DNA from: CAJQPP01 sp963793465 | GTDB taxonomy: Bacteria > Planctomycetota > Planctomycetia > Pirellulales > Pirellulaceae | Reading direction: 5' to 3' | Assembly: GCA_963793465.1 (NCBI GenBank) | Contig: CAWCAJ010000005.1 | Span: forward strand, 496,001 to 560,000 | DNA: 64,000 bases | Part shown: in pieces, positions 52,728 through 63,119 of the stretch | How the letters are laid out: each line of letters opens with the position of its first letter | Position numbering within the stretch: the first letter of the stretch is position 1 | Notes under the pieces: model-generated | The model's database searches: none | The model's input: only the letters and a program-made list of their open reading frames with translations | What the model was told of the DNA's origin: nothing | Position numbers and translations under genes: made by a program

Positions 52728-53252
52728 ATGTCCCAACGCCCTAGAATGCGAAACTGGCTACGCCCCATGTTTTCATGGTTGGTGGTCGTATCGGTGTTTG
52801 CACAGCCTGTGGTGGTCTGGTTGCCGACATGCCAGTGTGCCGCATCGCCGTGCATCGAGCCGGCGGAGGCCAATTCAGGGTGCGGTGCCGGGAAGCCGAG
52901 ATCCTGCTGCGACACGGCAAGGGAAGCCGCGTTATCAGAAAGCAGCGAAAACAGCTGTTGCGCTTCGTCGGGGAACGCTGTTTCGGCATGCAAATGCGAT
53001 CCGAGTGGGTTGTCCTGCCAGTGTGGGGACTGCCAATGTGCGAATCGACGCGAGCCTTCGACGGTACCTCCTGCCGTTCCACCTACTGAGTCCCACAAGA
53101 CGCCAACCCAGACTTTCCTGACTTTGTCATTTGTGGATGCGATTCATTGTCGTGCGGATCGTTATCCCTCCAGCGTGCATTGCTGCCCGGTCAAACCGGT
53201 TTCATTTTCCGCGCAGGAAGCCTGCGTCCTTCTCTCGCGATTTACGTGTTGA
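52728..53252 (+). CDS. Secreted Cys-rich protein of the metal-efflux locus
   Basis: The protein has 174 aa (start ATG 52728 or 52746) with a signal peptide (SWLVVVSVFAQPVVVWL). The mature part has about twenty Cys in clusters (CQCAASPC, CGAGKPRSCC, CKC, CQCGDCQC, HCCPVKP), interspersed with Ser and Pro. The pattern is typical of metal-binding or disulfide-rich periplasmic proteins found upstream of CusBA genes in planctomycetes. No enzymatic domain is visible. It probably binds Cu or Ag (inference from context). Confidence 0.7.
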   Translation: MSQRPRMRNWLRPMFSWLVVVSVFAQPVVVWLPTCQCAASPCIEPAEANSGCGAGKPRSCCDTAREAALSESSENSCCASSGNAVSACKCDPSGLSCQCGDCQCANRREPSTVPPAVPPTESHKTPTQTFLTLSFVDAIHCRADRYPSSVHCCPVKPVSFSAQEACVLLSRFTC

Positions 53253-53427
53253 TTGGAAAATCGACAACGTAAGTGCGCGCACCGCTCGCTGTCGTCGCCG
53301 ACGCGTTCTCTATTCCACGTTTCTCGAATTCAGAACGGTACGACATCGCGCAGCCCGTCGCCGCATTCACGCTCCGCTCATGCGAATCGATTTGATTCGC
53401 TTCGTGAATCTTCCGAGAGTTGGAACC

Positions 53428-55441
53428 ATGACAGCTAACGATCAAAAACAACCCGATGCGTCATCGCACGACGTTTCGCAGGCAGCTGCGATCGGAAAAA
53501 ACGTGGTGGATCTTTCTGCCAGCGTCGTCGTATCAACGCGAGCCGCTGCGAGTGACCCTGCAATCGAGACCTCAGGGACTGCGAACAATCCGCCCGTAGA
53601 TGATCGGCTCACTTCCTACCAATCGGAGTCCGTGCAGTTTGTAGACGGAACGGCATCGCTTGCCAACACGGACCCCAACCCCCTGCAACGCAGCGGCTGG
53701 GGTATCGGGCTGGAAATCGGCAAGCTGTTTATGCTGCCGCTGCTGGTTGTGGGGGCCTTCGCGATCGGAATCGCATTGCTGGGATTGGCACAGCGATGGG
53801 ATTGGATCGAGTCTGCTTCGATGGGCAGCGACGGGGATACCTCAGGTGCCGCCGCTGAAGAATCCGACGTCTCCTGGATTTGTCCGATGATGTGCGTCCC
53901 GCCCACCAACCAGCCGGGACGTTGCCCGGTCTGTGCCATGGAGCTGGTTCCCTCCTCCACAGGACCGTCATCGGGTCCATCCAGTAGCATCGAAATCGAC
54001 CCTCGATCGCGACGTGTCGCTGGAATCAGGACAACGGTGGCCAAGCTGCAGCAGCTGGCTCGCGAAGTTCGCAGCGTTGGCGAAATCCAATACGATGAGA
54101 CCCAGCAAAAAACGCTGTCTGCCTATATCGACGGTCGGATTGAGTCACTGAAGGCTGATTTTACGGGTATCGAAGTCAGGCAGGGTGAATCCCTGGGGTT
54201 GCTGTACTCACCCGACCTCTATTCGGCACAAGTCGAGTACCTGAAGACCCTGGAATACAAGGAAGCGTCGCAACAGCTCCAACGACCGCGTCAGGAATTC
54301 CAATCAGCGTTTGTTGGAAAGCTCGCGTCGCCGGCTTGCCGAGCTCGGTATGACCGAGTCGCAACTCAAAGATCTGGAGTCGCAGCGGGTCGCCAGCCGT
54401 GTGCTGGATCTGTACGCACCGATCAGTGGAACCGTGATTGAAAAGCTGGCCACGACCGGTCAATACATCAAGGCGGGGGCACCGATTTACCGGCTGGCAG
54501 ATCTGAGCAGAGTCTGGCTGGTGCTGGAGCTGTTTCCCGAGGATGCCCAGGCGGTGCGGTTGGGGCAAGTGGTGAACGCGACCACTCAATCCCTCGGCAG
54601 CGAGTCGTTTCAGGGCACGGTTGAATTCATCGATCCAACGGTCGATCCGGAAATGAGAACCGTGGGTGTGCGGGTCGCGATCAACAATGAACAGGGCGAT
54701 TTGAAGCCCGGCGAATTCGCCCAGGCCACGTTGACGATACCGGTCAGGGGACCAGACAACGTGGCCCGGGAAACGGTCGTCATTCCCCGCGACAGCCTGC
54801 TTTCCATTGGCAACACGGCGTTGGCCTATGTGGAAACCAAACCGGGCGTGTTTCAGCTTCGCCATGTAAAAACGGGTCCCACCGTTGACGGATGGGTGGC
54901 CATCTTTGAGGGGATTCAGGCTGGCGAGAACGTGGTTTCGAGATCAACGTTCCTGCTGGATGCCCAAATGCAACTGCAAGGCAACCCGTCTCTGATCGAT
55001 CCCGACAAGGCTGTCATGGCGGACCCCAAGGATGCGGAATTGACGGAAGCCGAAAAGGATGAGATTCGCGTTGCCATGGCACCGCTGAGCGATGCCGACC
55101 GGGTTTTGGCAGAGGCGCAAGTGATTTGTCCGGTTACGGAAGTTCGTCTCGGTTCCATGGGAATGGGGACACCGATCAAGCTGGAAATCGAAGGTCGTAC
55201 CGTCTTCATTTGCTGTGAAGGTTGTCGAGAGGGTTGGGTAAACGAACCGGGCAAGTACTTCCGAATTCTTGATGATTATCTGGCGGGGAAATCAAGTTCC
55301 CCGGACGCACAACAGGCCCCCTCCGCCGCGCCGCCGCCTGAAACGGAGGACTTGCCGCAGATGGAGTTGCCGCAGATGGACTTGCCGCAGATGGACTTGC
55401 CGCAGATGGACTTGCCGCAGATGGAGCCTCCCGGAAAATGA
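53428..55441 (+). pseudogene. cusB: CusB-like membrane fusion protein, one frameshift
   Basis: The first frame from ATG 53428 encodes a membrane helix (FMLPLLVVGAFAIGIALLG), a heavy-metal-binding domain (WICPMMCVPPTNQPGRCPVCAMEL) and the start of the HlyD fold (VRSVGEIQYDETQQKTLSAYIDGRIE). Near 54300 the homology moves to the +1 frame (LESSRRRLAELGMTESQLKDLE), then runs to 55441. A single-base insertion or two-base deletion fits. The C-terminal half adds a Cys-rich YHS-like domain (ICPVTEVRLGSMG, FICCEGC) and five LPQM(D/E) repeats. The stop overlaps the cusA start (ATGA). Decay or sequence error cannot be told apart. Confidence 0.75.
55351..55425 (+). repeat. 15-bp tandem repeat in the CusB C-terminus
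   Basis: CTTGCCGCAGATGGA is repeated five times (first base variant in copy two), in frame, encoding Leu-Pro-Gln-Met-Asp/Glu. Met-rich repeats could bind Cu(I) or Ag(I). Confidence 0.93.
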
Positions 55442-58400
55442 TCCGCGCCATCGTACAATTTTGCATTCAGGAGCGACTGATCGTCGTGCTGGTCGCCTTG
55501 CTGGTGGTGGTATTGGGGTGGTTTTCCGCCAACTCCGTTCCACTGGATGCGATTCCCAACGTGGGTGACAACCAGGTGATTGTGTTGGCGGACTGGCCGG
55601 GTCAGTCCCCCAAGGATGTGGAAGACCAGTTGACTTACCCCCTGTCGGTGGCTCTGCAGGCGGTCCCCGGCGCGATCAGTGTGCGTGGCAAGAGCATGTT
55701 TGGGTTCAGCTTTGTGCAAGTCACCTTCGCCGACATACCGACTTTTATTGGGCACGTTCCCGGGTCGCGGAGCAACTGCTTTCGTTGCCTGCGGGAAAAA
55801 TCCCCAAAGGGGTCACACCGGTGCTGGGCCCGGATGCCACCGGGTTGGGTCAGATTTTCTATTATGTGCTTGAACCCCACGCCGGAAACGGATCTGGCCG
55901 AATTGCGGTCCCTGCAAGATTATGTTGTCAAGCTGGCGTTGGAGTCTGTGGACGGGGTTGCCGAGGTCGCCTCCGATTGGCGGTTACGTTCGGCAGTATC
56001 AGATCGAAGTCGATCCGGACAAGCTGCGTTACCACAACATCACCTTGAACCGACTGTTAATGGCCGTGCGGGCGTCCAATGCCGAAGTGGGGGCCAAGAC
56101 GGCCGAGACGTCCGGCATGGAATATCTGGTCCGCGGCAAGGGCTTTCTGGGATCCGGAAAGTCGGAAGCGGAAACGATTGAGCAAATCGCCGATACGGTC
56201 GTGGCCAACAATAACGGTGTGCCGATTGCGGGTCCGCGATCTGGCGACCGTGCAAACCGGCCCGGCCTTTCGCACCGGTGCCCTGGACTTGAACGGGTCC
56301 GAAGCCGTTGGCGGCGTGGTCGTGATGCGTTATCGGGAGAACCCCCGGATCGTCATGGAAAACGTCAAAGCAAAGATTGCCTCGCTGGAACCGGAATTGG
56401 GTGGCGTAAAAATTCGCGGCATCTACGATCGCAGCTTTCTGATTGACGAAACGGTGCACACGCTCAGTGAGGCATTGATTCAGGAAACACTGGTTACGAT
56501 CGCGATCGTCGTGCTATTTCTGTTGCATTTTCGTGCCAGCCTGATCATCGCGATCTCGTTGCCTTTGGCTGTCCTGATGGCTTTCATCGCGATGAACGTC
56601 TTCGCAGTCGACGCCAATATCATGTCGCTGGCCGGAATCGCCATTGCGATCGGGACGATGGTCGACATGGGGATCATCATTCTGGAGAACATCTACGATC
56701 ATCTGGCAGAATGGGAAACAGCATGGGAAACAGAATGGGAAACCGCAGCCGATCCGACCCGGACGGGAATCACGCGTGGAGGTCATTCGTCGAGCCGCCA
56801 TCGAGGTCGCGCCGGCTGTGGTCACCGCCGTAAGCACGACCGTGGTCAGTTTCCTGCCAGTGTTTTTCCTGACAGGCCGTGATCAACGGTTGTTTTCTCC
56901 GCTGGCCTGGACCAAGACATACGCCATTGTTGCCAGTTTGATTGTGGCCATCACCGTGGTTCCCACGCTGTGTCGACTGTTTCTGAAGAGCAGCCGATCC
57001 ACGCGTTGGGCGGCCCTGCTGGGCGGCTTGGGCGTGGCCGCCCTGGCGGGTTTGCTGTGCCAATTTGTGTGGGGGCCGTACCTGAATCAGTGGGTTGTGA
57101 CTGGAATCAACGGGTTGTCGAGCCGCCTTCCATTTTTGGGTCTGCCGACCATCGATTCCATTCCGTCGATCGGGCTTACCACGCTGGCTGCGGTCCTGGG
57201 GTTTCTACTTGGTTGGTGGATATTGCGCGAGCGTATTCGGCCGATCGAAGAAAATCCGGTCAGTCGGTTCATTCGATTTCTGTATGCCGCACGATTGAAG
57301 TTTGCCCTGCGACACAAACTCTTGATGCTGACGCTTCCCGCCTGCATTGTCTTGGTCGGTGCGGGAGCCTGGATCGGCTTCCCCACCTTGCTCACGCCGT
57401 TGGAAAACGTGTCTCGACGCCTGGGCGCGGAACTCAATGACATCCCCGGTTACGTGGATGCCAAACATACATTTACCGGATTGACATCGGACGACTGGAT
57501 TGCCCTGGACGAGGGCAGCTGGTTCTACATGCCCAGCCTGTATCCGGCGGCCAGTTTCTCGCAATCCATGGAAGTCCTGCAGACCCAGGACGCCATGATC
57601 CGGCAGATTCCCGAAGTGGAAAACGTTTTGGGAAAAATCGGGCGGGTGGATTCGGCGCTGGATCCGGCACCGGTCACGATGGTGGAGACTTACGTCATGC
57701 TCAAGCCCCGTGACCAATGGCGGGAAGGCGTGGATGCAAGGCACATCTGGGACGAAATCAATGCCGTCGCCACGCTGCCGGGCGTGACCCTGGCCTCGCC
57801 CTTGCAACCGATCGAAGGCCGCGTGGTCATGTTGGCCAGCGGGATCAAGGCCTCCATGGCCATTCGGATTTATGGCGACTCGCTGGAGGGACTTGGGCTG
57901 GCGGCGAATCGCGTTGCCCAGGTTCTGAAAAAGAGCCCGCTGATCGACGAACGAACCGTGAACCCGGATGTCGTGCTGGGCAAACCCTATTTCGAGTTCG
58001 AAGTCGATCGCGACGAGTCCGCCCGCTACGGCATGACGACGGAGATGGTCAACGAAATTGTATCGGTCGGGCTGGGGGGCGTGAATGTCACCAACACCGT
58101 CGAAGGACGGGAGCGTTATCCGGTGCAGGTTCGCTTTCGCCGTGATATTCGGGAACAAGTGGACCTGCTGGGCAAGGTTCCGGTGGTCACGCCCAGCGGT
58201 GACGTCGTCCCGCTGGACCGACTGGCGTCGATCAGCACGTCCTGGGGTCCCGGCATGATCAACAGCGAGGACTCCCGGCTGGTGGCCCACGTGATGTTTT
58301 CACCCTCCGGCATCAAGGGGGATATCGAAACCGTCGACGGGGCCATGAAGGAACTCGGCAACGCTCGAGCCAACGGCGAACTTGTCTTTCCGGATGGCAA

Positions 58401-59086
58401 TTTCGAGATGGTCCCCGTCGGTTCGTTTGAAAATCAGGTCAAATCGAATTTACGGCTGGCCTGGTTGGGACCCTTGCTGGGGCTGGACTACCCCAAACAG
58501 GTGCTGACGATGCAGGATCGGGTCGCCTGGTTGCTGAATTGGATCCCCCTGGGATTGGTTCCACTGGCCATGATGATCAACTTTTTCCTGCTCTATTTGA
58601 GCTTCCGCAATTTCTCCATCGCCGCCACGATTTTTTCCGCGATCCCGGTCTCGTTTGCTGCAGGCATGGTCGCCATTGCGGTGGCGGGTGTTGAGATGAA
58701 CACCGCGATCTGGATCGGCTTCATCGCCTTGTTCGGTATCGCCGTTGACGATGGGGTGGTGATGGCCACTTACATTCAACAACTGGTGCGGCGACGGGCG
58801 CCCAGAACCATTGCAGCGACTTCGTGAGACGGTTTACGAGGCTGGAATGAAACGAGTACGGCCGTGCTTGATGACCACGATCACCACGCTGGTCGCTTTG
58901 CTGCCCGTGTTGCTGTCGGACGGCCGAGGGGCCGACGTGGCCCGGGCCATGGCCATTCCCGTTTTTGGCGGCATGCTCGTGGAACCCTTCTCGTCGTTTG
59001 TCGTGCCTACCGTCTACTGTGCAATTGCGGAATTCAAGATGAAATTGGGCCAGGACGTGGAAAGGCCCCGCGAGGTCGAGGCCTAG
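55438..59086 (+). pseudogene. cusA: CusA-like heavy-metal RND pump, about six frameshifts
   Basis: Homology to CusA is continuous over 1,200 codons but moves between frames at about 55735 (missing G in GACATACCG), 55885 (extra A), 55975 (extra G), 56228 (extra G), 56750 (net +1 near a 12-bp repeat) and 58809 (extra G). Conserved parts include IPNVGDNQVIVLADWPGQSP, GMEYLVRGKGFL, AIVVLFLLHFRASLIIA, SLAGIAIAIGTMVDMGIIILEN, and IGFIALFGIAVDDGVVMATY. CusA exports Cu(I)/Ag(I) from periplasm and cytoplasm with CusB and CusC. As read here it cannot be translated; if the indels are sequencing errors the gene is intact. Confidence 0.75.
56709..56744 (+). repeat. 12-bp tandem repeat in cusA
   Basis: Three copies of G(A/C)ATGGGAAAC(A/C) encode Glu/Ala-Trp-Glu-Thr repeats in the loop after a TM segment. 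One frameshift lies just after it. Confidence 0.85.
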
Positions 59087-59311
59087 TGTCCCGAGCAACT
59101 GGTTCAAAAAAACGATACACCGAAACGAAACACATGATGGGTGTTTCCCGCCGGTCCGTATGAAAATCAGAGTCTACAACGGAGGTAACCAGCAAAAGGG
59201 ATTTTGAATAAGTTGGACGCGGTTTCGACTCCGTTGCCAGAATGGGCGGAGTCCCTGACCGCGTTGTTTTAAGAGGATATCACCAATTACTTCCCAATCA
59301 GGAAAACGACG
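59087..59311. other. Intergenic region after cusA
   Basis: About 225 bases with no supported gene. CGTTGTTTTAAGAGG near 59262 precedes the next gene; no clear terminator. Confidence 0.4.
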
Positions 59312-60187
59312 ATGAAGAACATTTCTGCAACGGTACTTTTGGGCTTGTTGAGCATGTTGGCCCACGTGATTCCTGTCCAGGCCAAGCAGGAGTCCGCTGC
59401 AGGCCAGCAGCCGGCCGCAGCGTCCGAGCTTACAGAATCGGACCAACTGCAAATCGCTGTGCAGAAGATCTGCCCTGTGAAGGGCACCGAACTGGGCTCC
59501 ATGGGGGATCCCGTCAAGGTCCGGATCGGTGAACAAGTGGCGTTTCTGTGTTGCCCAGATTGCCAGGGCAAGCAAGTCCAGGTCGAGCATTGGAAGACGA
59601 TTCAATCCAACCTCGCCGCGGCCCAAGGCGATTGCCCAATCATGGGTAAGCCCGTCGACGCATCCATGACGTCGACCGTGGTCAACGGACAGCAAGTATT
59701 TGTGTGTTGCCCTCCCTGCATTCCCAAGATTCAGGCCGATGCCACGTCAGCTCTTGAAAAAGTCAACGCCAACTACGCGGCTTTCGTAGCCAGTGAACGG
59801 CAGGCGACCAGCGACGGTCTGCACATGGCCGCCCAGGGTATCTGCCCCGTGTCGGGTGAAAAGCTGGGTTCCATGGGGGAACCCGTCAAAGTAAAAGTCG
59901 GCGAAGACGAACATGCGTTTCTTTGCTGCCAGGGCTGCCAGCGTAAACCGATCGACGCGGGCCATTGGGCGACCATTCAAACCAACTTGGCAACCGCCCA
60001 GGGCACCTGTCCGGTCATGGAAAAGGCCGTGGATGCCTCGATGAAGTCGACGGTTGTGAACGGCCGCAGGATCTTTGTCTGCTGCCCGCCCTGCATCGAG
60101 AAGATCCAGGCGGATCCTCAGGCCTACATCAAAAAGTTGAACTCCCGGGTCGCCGAGAATACCGGGAAGTCACGGGAAAACGAGTGA
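59312..60187 (+). CDS. Periplasmic protein with four Cys-rich YHS/TRASH-like domains
   Basis: The protein has 291 aa with a signal peptide (ATVLLGLLSMLAHVIPVQA). Four repeats follow in two types: CPVKGTELGSMGDPVKV...FLCCPDCQ and CPIMGKPVDASMTSTVV...FVCCPPCI, then each once more. Each has Cys-Pro and Cys-Cys-x-x-Cys, the metal-binding layout of YHS/TRASH domains. The first type is also at the C-terminus of the CusB-like protein (ICPVTEVRLGSMG, FICCEGC). It probably binds Cu or Ag for the efflux system. Confidence 0.75.
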   Translation: MKNISATVLLGLLSMLAHVIPVQAKQESAAGQQPAAASELTESDQLQIAVQKICPVKGTELGSMGDPVKVRIGEQVAFLCCPDCQGKQVQVEHWKTIQSNLAAAQGDCPIMGKPVDASMTSTVVNGQQVFVCCPPCIPKIQADATSALEKVNANYAAFVASERQATSDGLHMAAQGICPVSGEKLGSMGEPVKVKVGEDEHAFLCCQGCQRKPIDAGHWATIQTNLATAQGTCPVMEKAVDASMKSTVVNGRRIFVCCPPCIEKIQADPQAYIKKLNSRVAENTGKSRENE

Positions 60188-60358
60188 TCAACGTCAAGCG
60201 GATAACGAAATCCTGCCTGTCGCGTTTGCGGGTCACCGGCATATTGATTGCCGTGTGACCGGCGACGGTGGGATTGGATCTCGATTCCGTCAACGCCGCG
60301 GTATTGACGCGGTATCGACATGGAATTGTGAAAGGCTGTCGAGCTTGCACACTTGGGA

Positions 60359-60418
60359 AATGCCAATCCGCGAAATGCCAAACCGCGGAATGCCAAACCG
60401 CGGAATGCCAAACCGCGC
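60359..60418. repeat. 15-bp tandem repeat, four copies
   Basis: AATGCCAAACCGCGG is present four times with minor changes in the first and last copy, in noncoding DNA between convergent genes. Confidence 0.93.
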
Positions 60419-60440
60419 TGAATCGGCAGTTTGCCGGAGG

Positions 60441-61217
60441 CTACTTGTCTGCTGATTTCTGGCCGGCTTTGTTGGATTCTTCTGCGAAGTTAAAGGTCGT
60501 TCCAAAAATGGATTCCACTTGTTCCCGCTGCGATTTCTTCAGGCGTGACAGCAACTTGCGGCGGGCTTTCTCCTGCAATGCGGCGATTTCCTTTTGCAAT
60601 TCCGCTTCGATTTCACGTTCAGCATCCCTTAATTCTTGCGATTGTTCGTCTGTAATCTCGAGCTCGGCTTTCAAGGGTTCGCTGGTGATCAACTCTACAA
60701 AGCTGCGACCGCGGAGTCGGGATTGGGACTGCAATTGTTGCAGTCGCTTCATCTGATGGGGCAGCAGTACCGCATTGAGTTCGCGATCGGCCTGGTCCCG
60801 GATCTTCCGAATCTGGCTGATCAGGTTGTCGTTGTCGGTCAAGTCCAACGCTTGCAGCTGTGCGGCGGCTCGTTGCTGGATTTCCTGGTTGGCCTGTTGT
60901 AACTGTTCATACTGGTCATCCATTACCTCCAGTTCCTGGCGAACCTTGGGGTCGGACAGCAATCCCAACGTACTGCCGGAACTGCCATACTGCTTGCTGG
61001 TAGAGCCCATGGGTCGCTGCAGCACGATGTCGTTGATCACATCCACCATGCCACGAGTTTCCGGGTTGCTTTTGACGCCTCCCATGAACTGGTAATACGC
61101 TTCCTGGCTCTGGAAAATCCCGTACTCCGAGGTATCGGTCTGAGTCTTCTGAGCCTCAGTGATTGTGCCCAACAGGGCCAGCCAGCCAAAGGCCAGTACC
61201 GCGGATGACATTCTCAT
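60441..61217 (-). CDS. Secreted Gln-rich coiled-coil protein
   Basis: The protein has 258 aa from ATG 61217 (AAAGGG upstream; the longer open frame lacks a signal). A signal peptide (SSAVLAFGWLALLGTITEAQ) is followed by a Ser/Gly-rich stretch and a long coiled coil rich in Gln, Glu and Leu (about 100-245; QYEQLQQANQEIQQRAAAQLQ is part of it). LLSDPKVRQELEVMDDQ and SEPLKAELEITDEQSQELRDAE occur as two similar repeats, each starting with a xDPK/ExLKxELExxDEQ motif. This pattern is frequent in planctomycete secreted proteins. The function is unknown. Confidence 0.7.
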   Translation of the reverse strand: MRMSSAVLAFGWLALLGTITEAQKTQTDTSEYGIFQSQEAYYQFMGGVKSNPETRGMVDVINDIVLQRPMGSTSKQYGSSGSTLGLLSDPKVRQELEVMDDQYEQLQQANQEIQQRAAAQLQALDLTDNDNLISQIRKIRDQADRELNAVLLPHQMKRLQQLQSQSRLRGRSFVELITSEPLKAELEITDEQSQELRDAEREIEAELQKEIAALQEKARRKLLSRLKKSQREQVESIFGTTFNFAEESNKAGQKSADK

Positions 61218-61554
61218 ACAATCCCTTTCAATGCTCTTTGGGCGGCTATGTGTTACGGACTCGTCAGCGGCAGTTCGTGTCGTGACTCGGTCCATTTTCG
61301 ACCACCGCAGGCTGGGGATCAAGACACCGCTGCCGGCGACCCCAGTCCGCTGTGTGTTTTTTTACGTTCCCCGCCCGCCACTTTGCAGCGGGTGCGGCGA
61401 GGTTTTCTGGCCGGGTACGCAGCCCGCGGCACCCCATTCAAGCAGGTTCTTTTTGCAGATCCCTGTGACACCTGCTACATTTTGGCGAGAGATTTTTCAT
61501 CCCCGGACTGCGGTGGCCCCGGCTGTTCGCATCCCCCAAGCGAGGAACCTTCCC

Positions 61555-62915
61555 ATGCGTTTCATGTCGCGGATTATTATCTGCCTGACGGCATTGTTGT
61601 TGTGCGGTTCGCTGGCCGAAGTGCCGGCACAGGATTTGAACGACCAATGGCCCAGTTTTCGCGGTCCCGACGGAAACGGAGTCTCGGATACCGCCAATCC
61701 GCCGATCCAGTGGAGTGCGGACAGCGACAACCTGAAATGGAAAACGGCCATTCCCGGGCAGGCCAGCTCCAGCCCGATTGTCTGGCAGAATCAGGTAATC
61801 GTGATGACGGCTGTGGACACGGGAAAGGACGCGGAAGGTAACGAGGTCGTGGCCGCCGAGCCTCCCCCTGCAGGAGGTGAGCCGGCGTGGCCGACGCGGG
61901 CGGCGGTGCGTCGTTGCCAAAATCGGTGCACGAGTTTTGGGTTTTGGGTCTGGATCGTGACAGCGGAGATATCCTTTGGCAAACCAAGGTGAATGAGGCG
62001 GTCCCTCACGAAGGCAAGCACAGCACCAACTCCTATTGCTCGGGGTCGCCGGTGACCGATGGCCAGCACGTCTACGCCTTCTTTGGATCGTTCGGTCTTT
62101 ATTGCCTGGATATGCAAGGCCAGGTAGTTTGGGAACGACAATTGGGCAAAATGAAAACTCGCAATTCTTTCGGCGAGGGCTCTTCTCCGGCTCTGTATGA
62201 AGACAAACTCGTGGTGATTTTTGATCACGAAGGCGACTCATTTTTGGAAGTGATGGATGCCAACAGTGGAGAAACCGTTTGGCGGGTGGATCGCAGCGAT
62301 CCCTCGGGATGGACCACGCCCCAGGTCGTCAAGTATGGTGAACGCGTGCAAGTGATTATCAACGCCACCACGGTTCGCAGCTATGATCTGGCCGATGGAT
62401 CCGTGATCTGGGAATGCGGGGGGCAAACCGGCAATCCCATCCCGGTCCCGTTTATTGTGGATGACCTGGCAATTTGCATGACCGGTTTTCGAACTTCCGC
62501 TTGCTATGCGATTCCCCTGGATAGCCAGGGAGACATTTCGGAAACCGACAAGATCGTCTGGAATACCCGTGAGGTGGGTCCCTACGTGCCGACCGGGGTG
62601 GCTTACAAAGGTACCGTTTATGCAACCAAAGGGAGTCAGCCGGTGCTGACCGCCTTGAACGTCAAGACAGGTGACGTCGTAATCGACGCCACGCGACTGG
62701 AAGGGATTCGGACGTTGTATGCATCGATGGTGGCTGCCCAGGATCACATCTATGTGACGGGTCGTGAAGGCACGACCCTGGTATTGAAACAGGGCGACAC
62801 CTTCGAACTCGTGGCCACGAATGAGCTGGGTGAACCGGTCGATGCAACCCCGGCGTTGGCCGGCAACCAAATATTCCTGCGCGGCGCCTCGCACCTGTAT
62901 TGCTTCGAAAATTGA
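61555..62915 (+). pseudogene. Secreted PQQ-like beta-propeller with one frameshift
   Basis: ATG 61555 (CGAGGA upstream) gives a signal peptide (IIICLTALLLCGSLAEVPAQ) and the typical QWPSFRGPDGNGVSD start. Near 61875 the homology moves to another frame (ADAGGGASLPKSVHEFWVLGLDRDSG) and runs intact to 62915. A one-base deletion in the GC-rich GGAGGTGAGCCGGCG segment would explain it. Propeller blades recur (GDILWQTKV, GQVVWERQ, GETVWRVD, GSVIWECG). It is homologous to the intact protein at 4176. Sequence error is as likely as decay. Confidence 0.75.
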
Positions 62916-63060
62916 ACTGGCTCTGCTTGAATTGGCTTTGCCATTGCAAAGGGCTGTGGGCAGGGATTCACCCATCCAGCTGCCATGCCCGCCCACCGGT
63001 GACCTGGTGACGGATTCAATATCCTTTGCCGAAACAGACGACCAAAGCAGATCGCTAAAT

Positions 63061-63090
63061 CAATTTCCAGCCAACCAATTTCCAGCCAAC
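63061..63090. repeat. 15-bp tandem duplication
   Basis: CAATTTCCAGCCAAC is present twice, 30 bases before the start of the PEP-CTERM gene. Confidence 0.93.
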
Positions 63091-63119
63091 CGGCTCGCCA
63101 ACTTGTGATGGAGTGACCC

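Noticed and set aside
55438..59086. Programmed frameshifting in cusA
   Set aside because: Six shifts at unrelated sequences, without slippery heptamers or stimulatory structures, are not compatible with programmed recoding.
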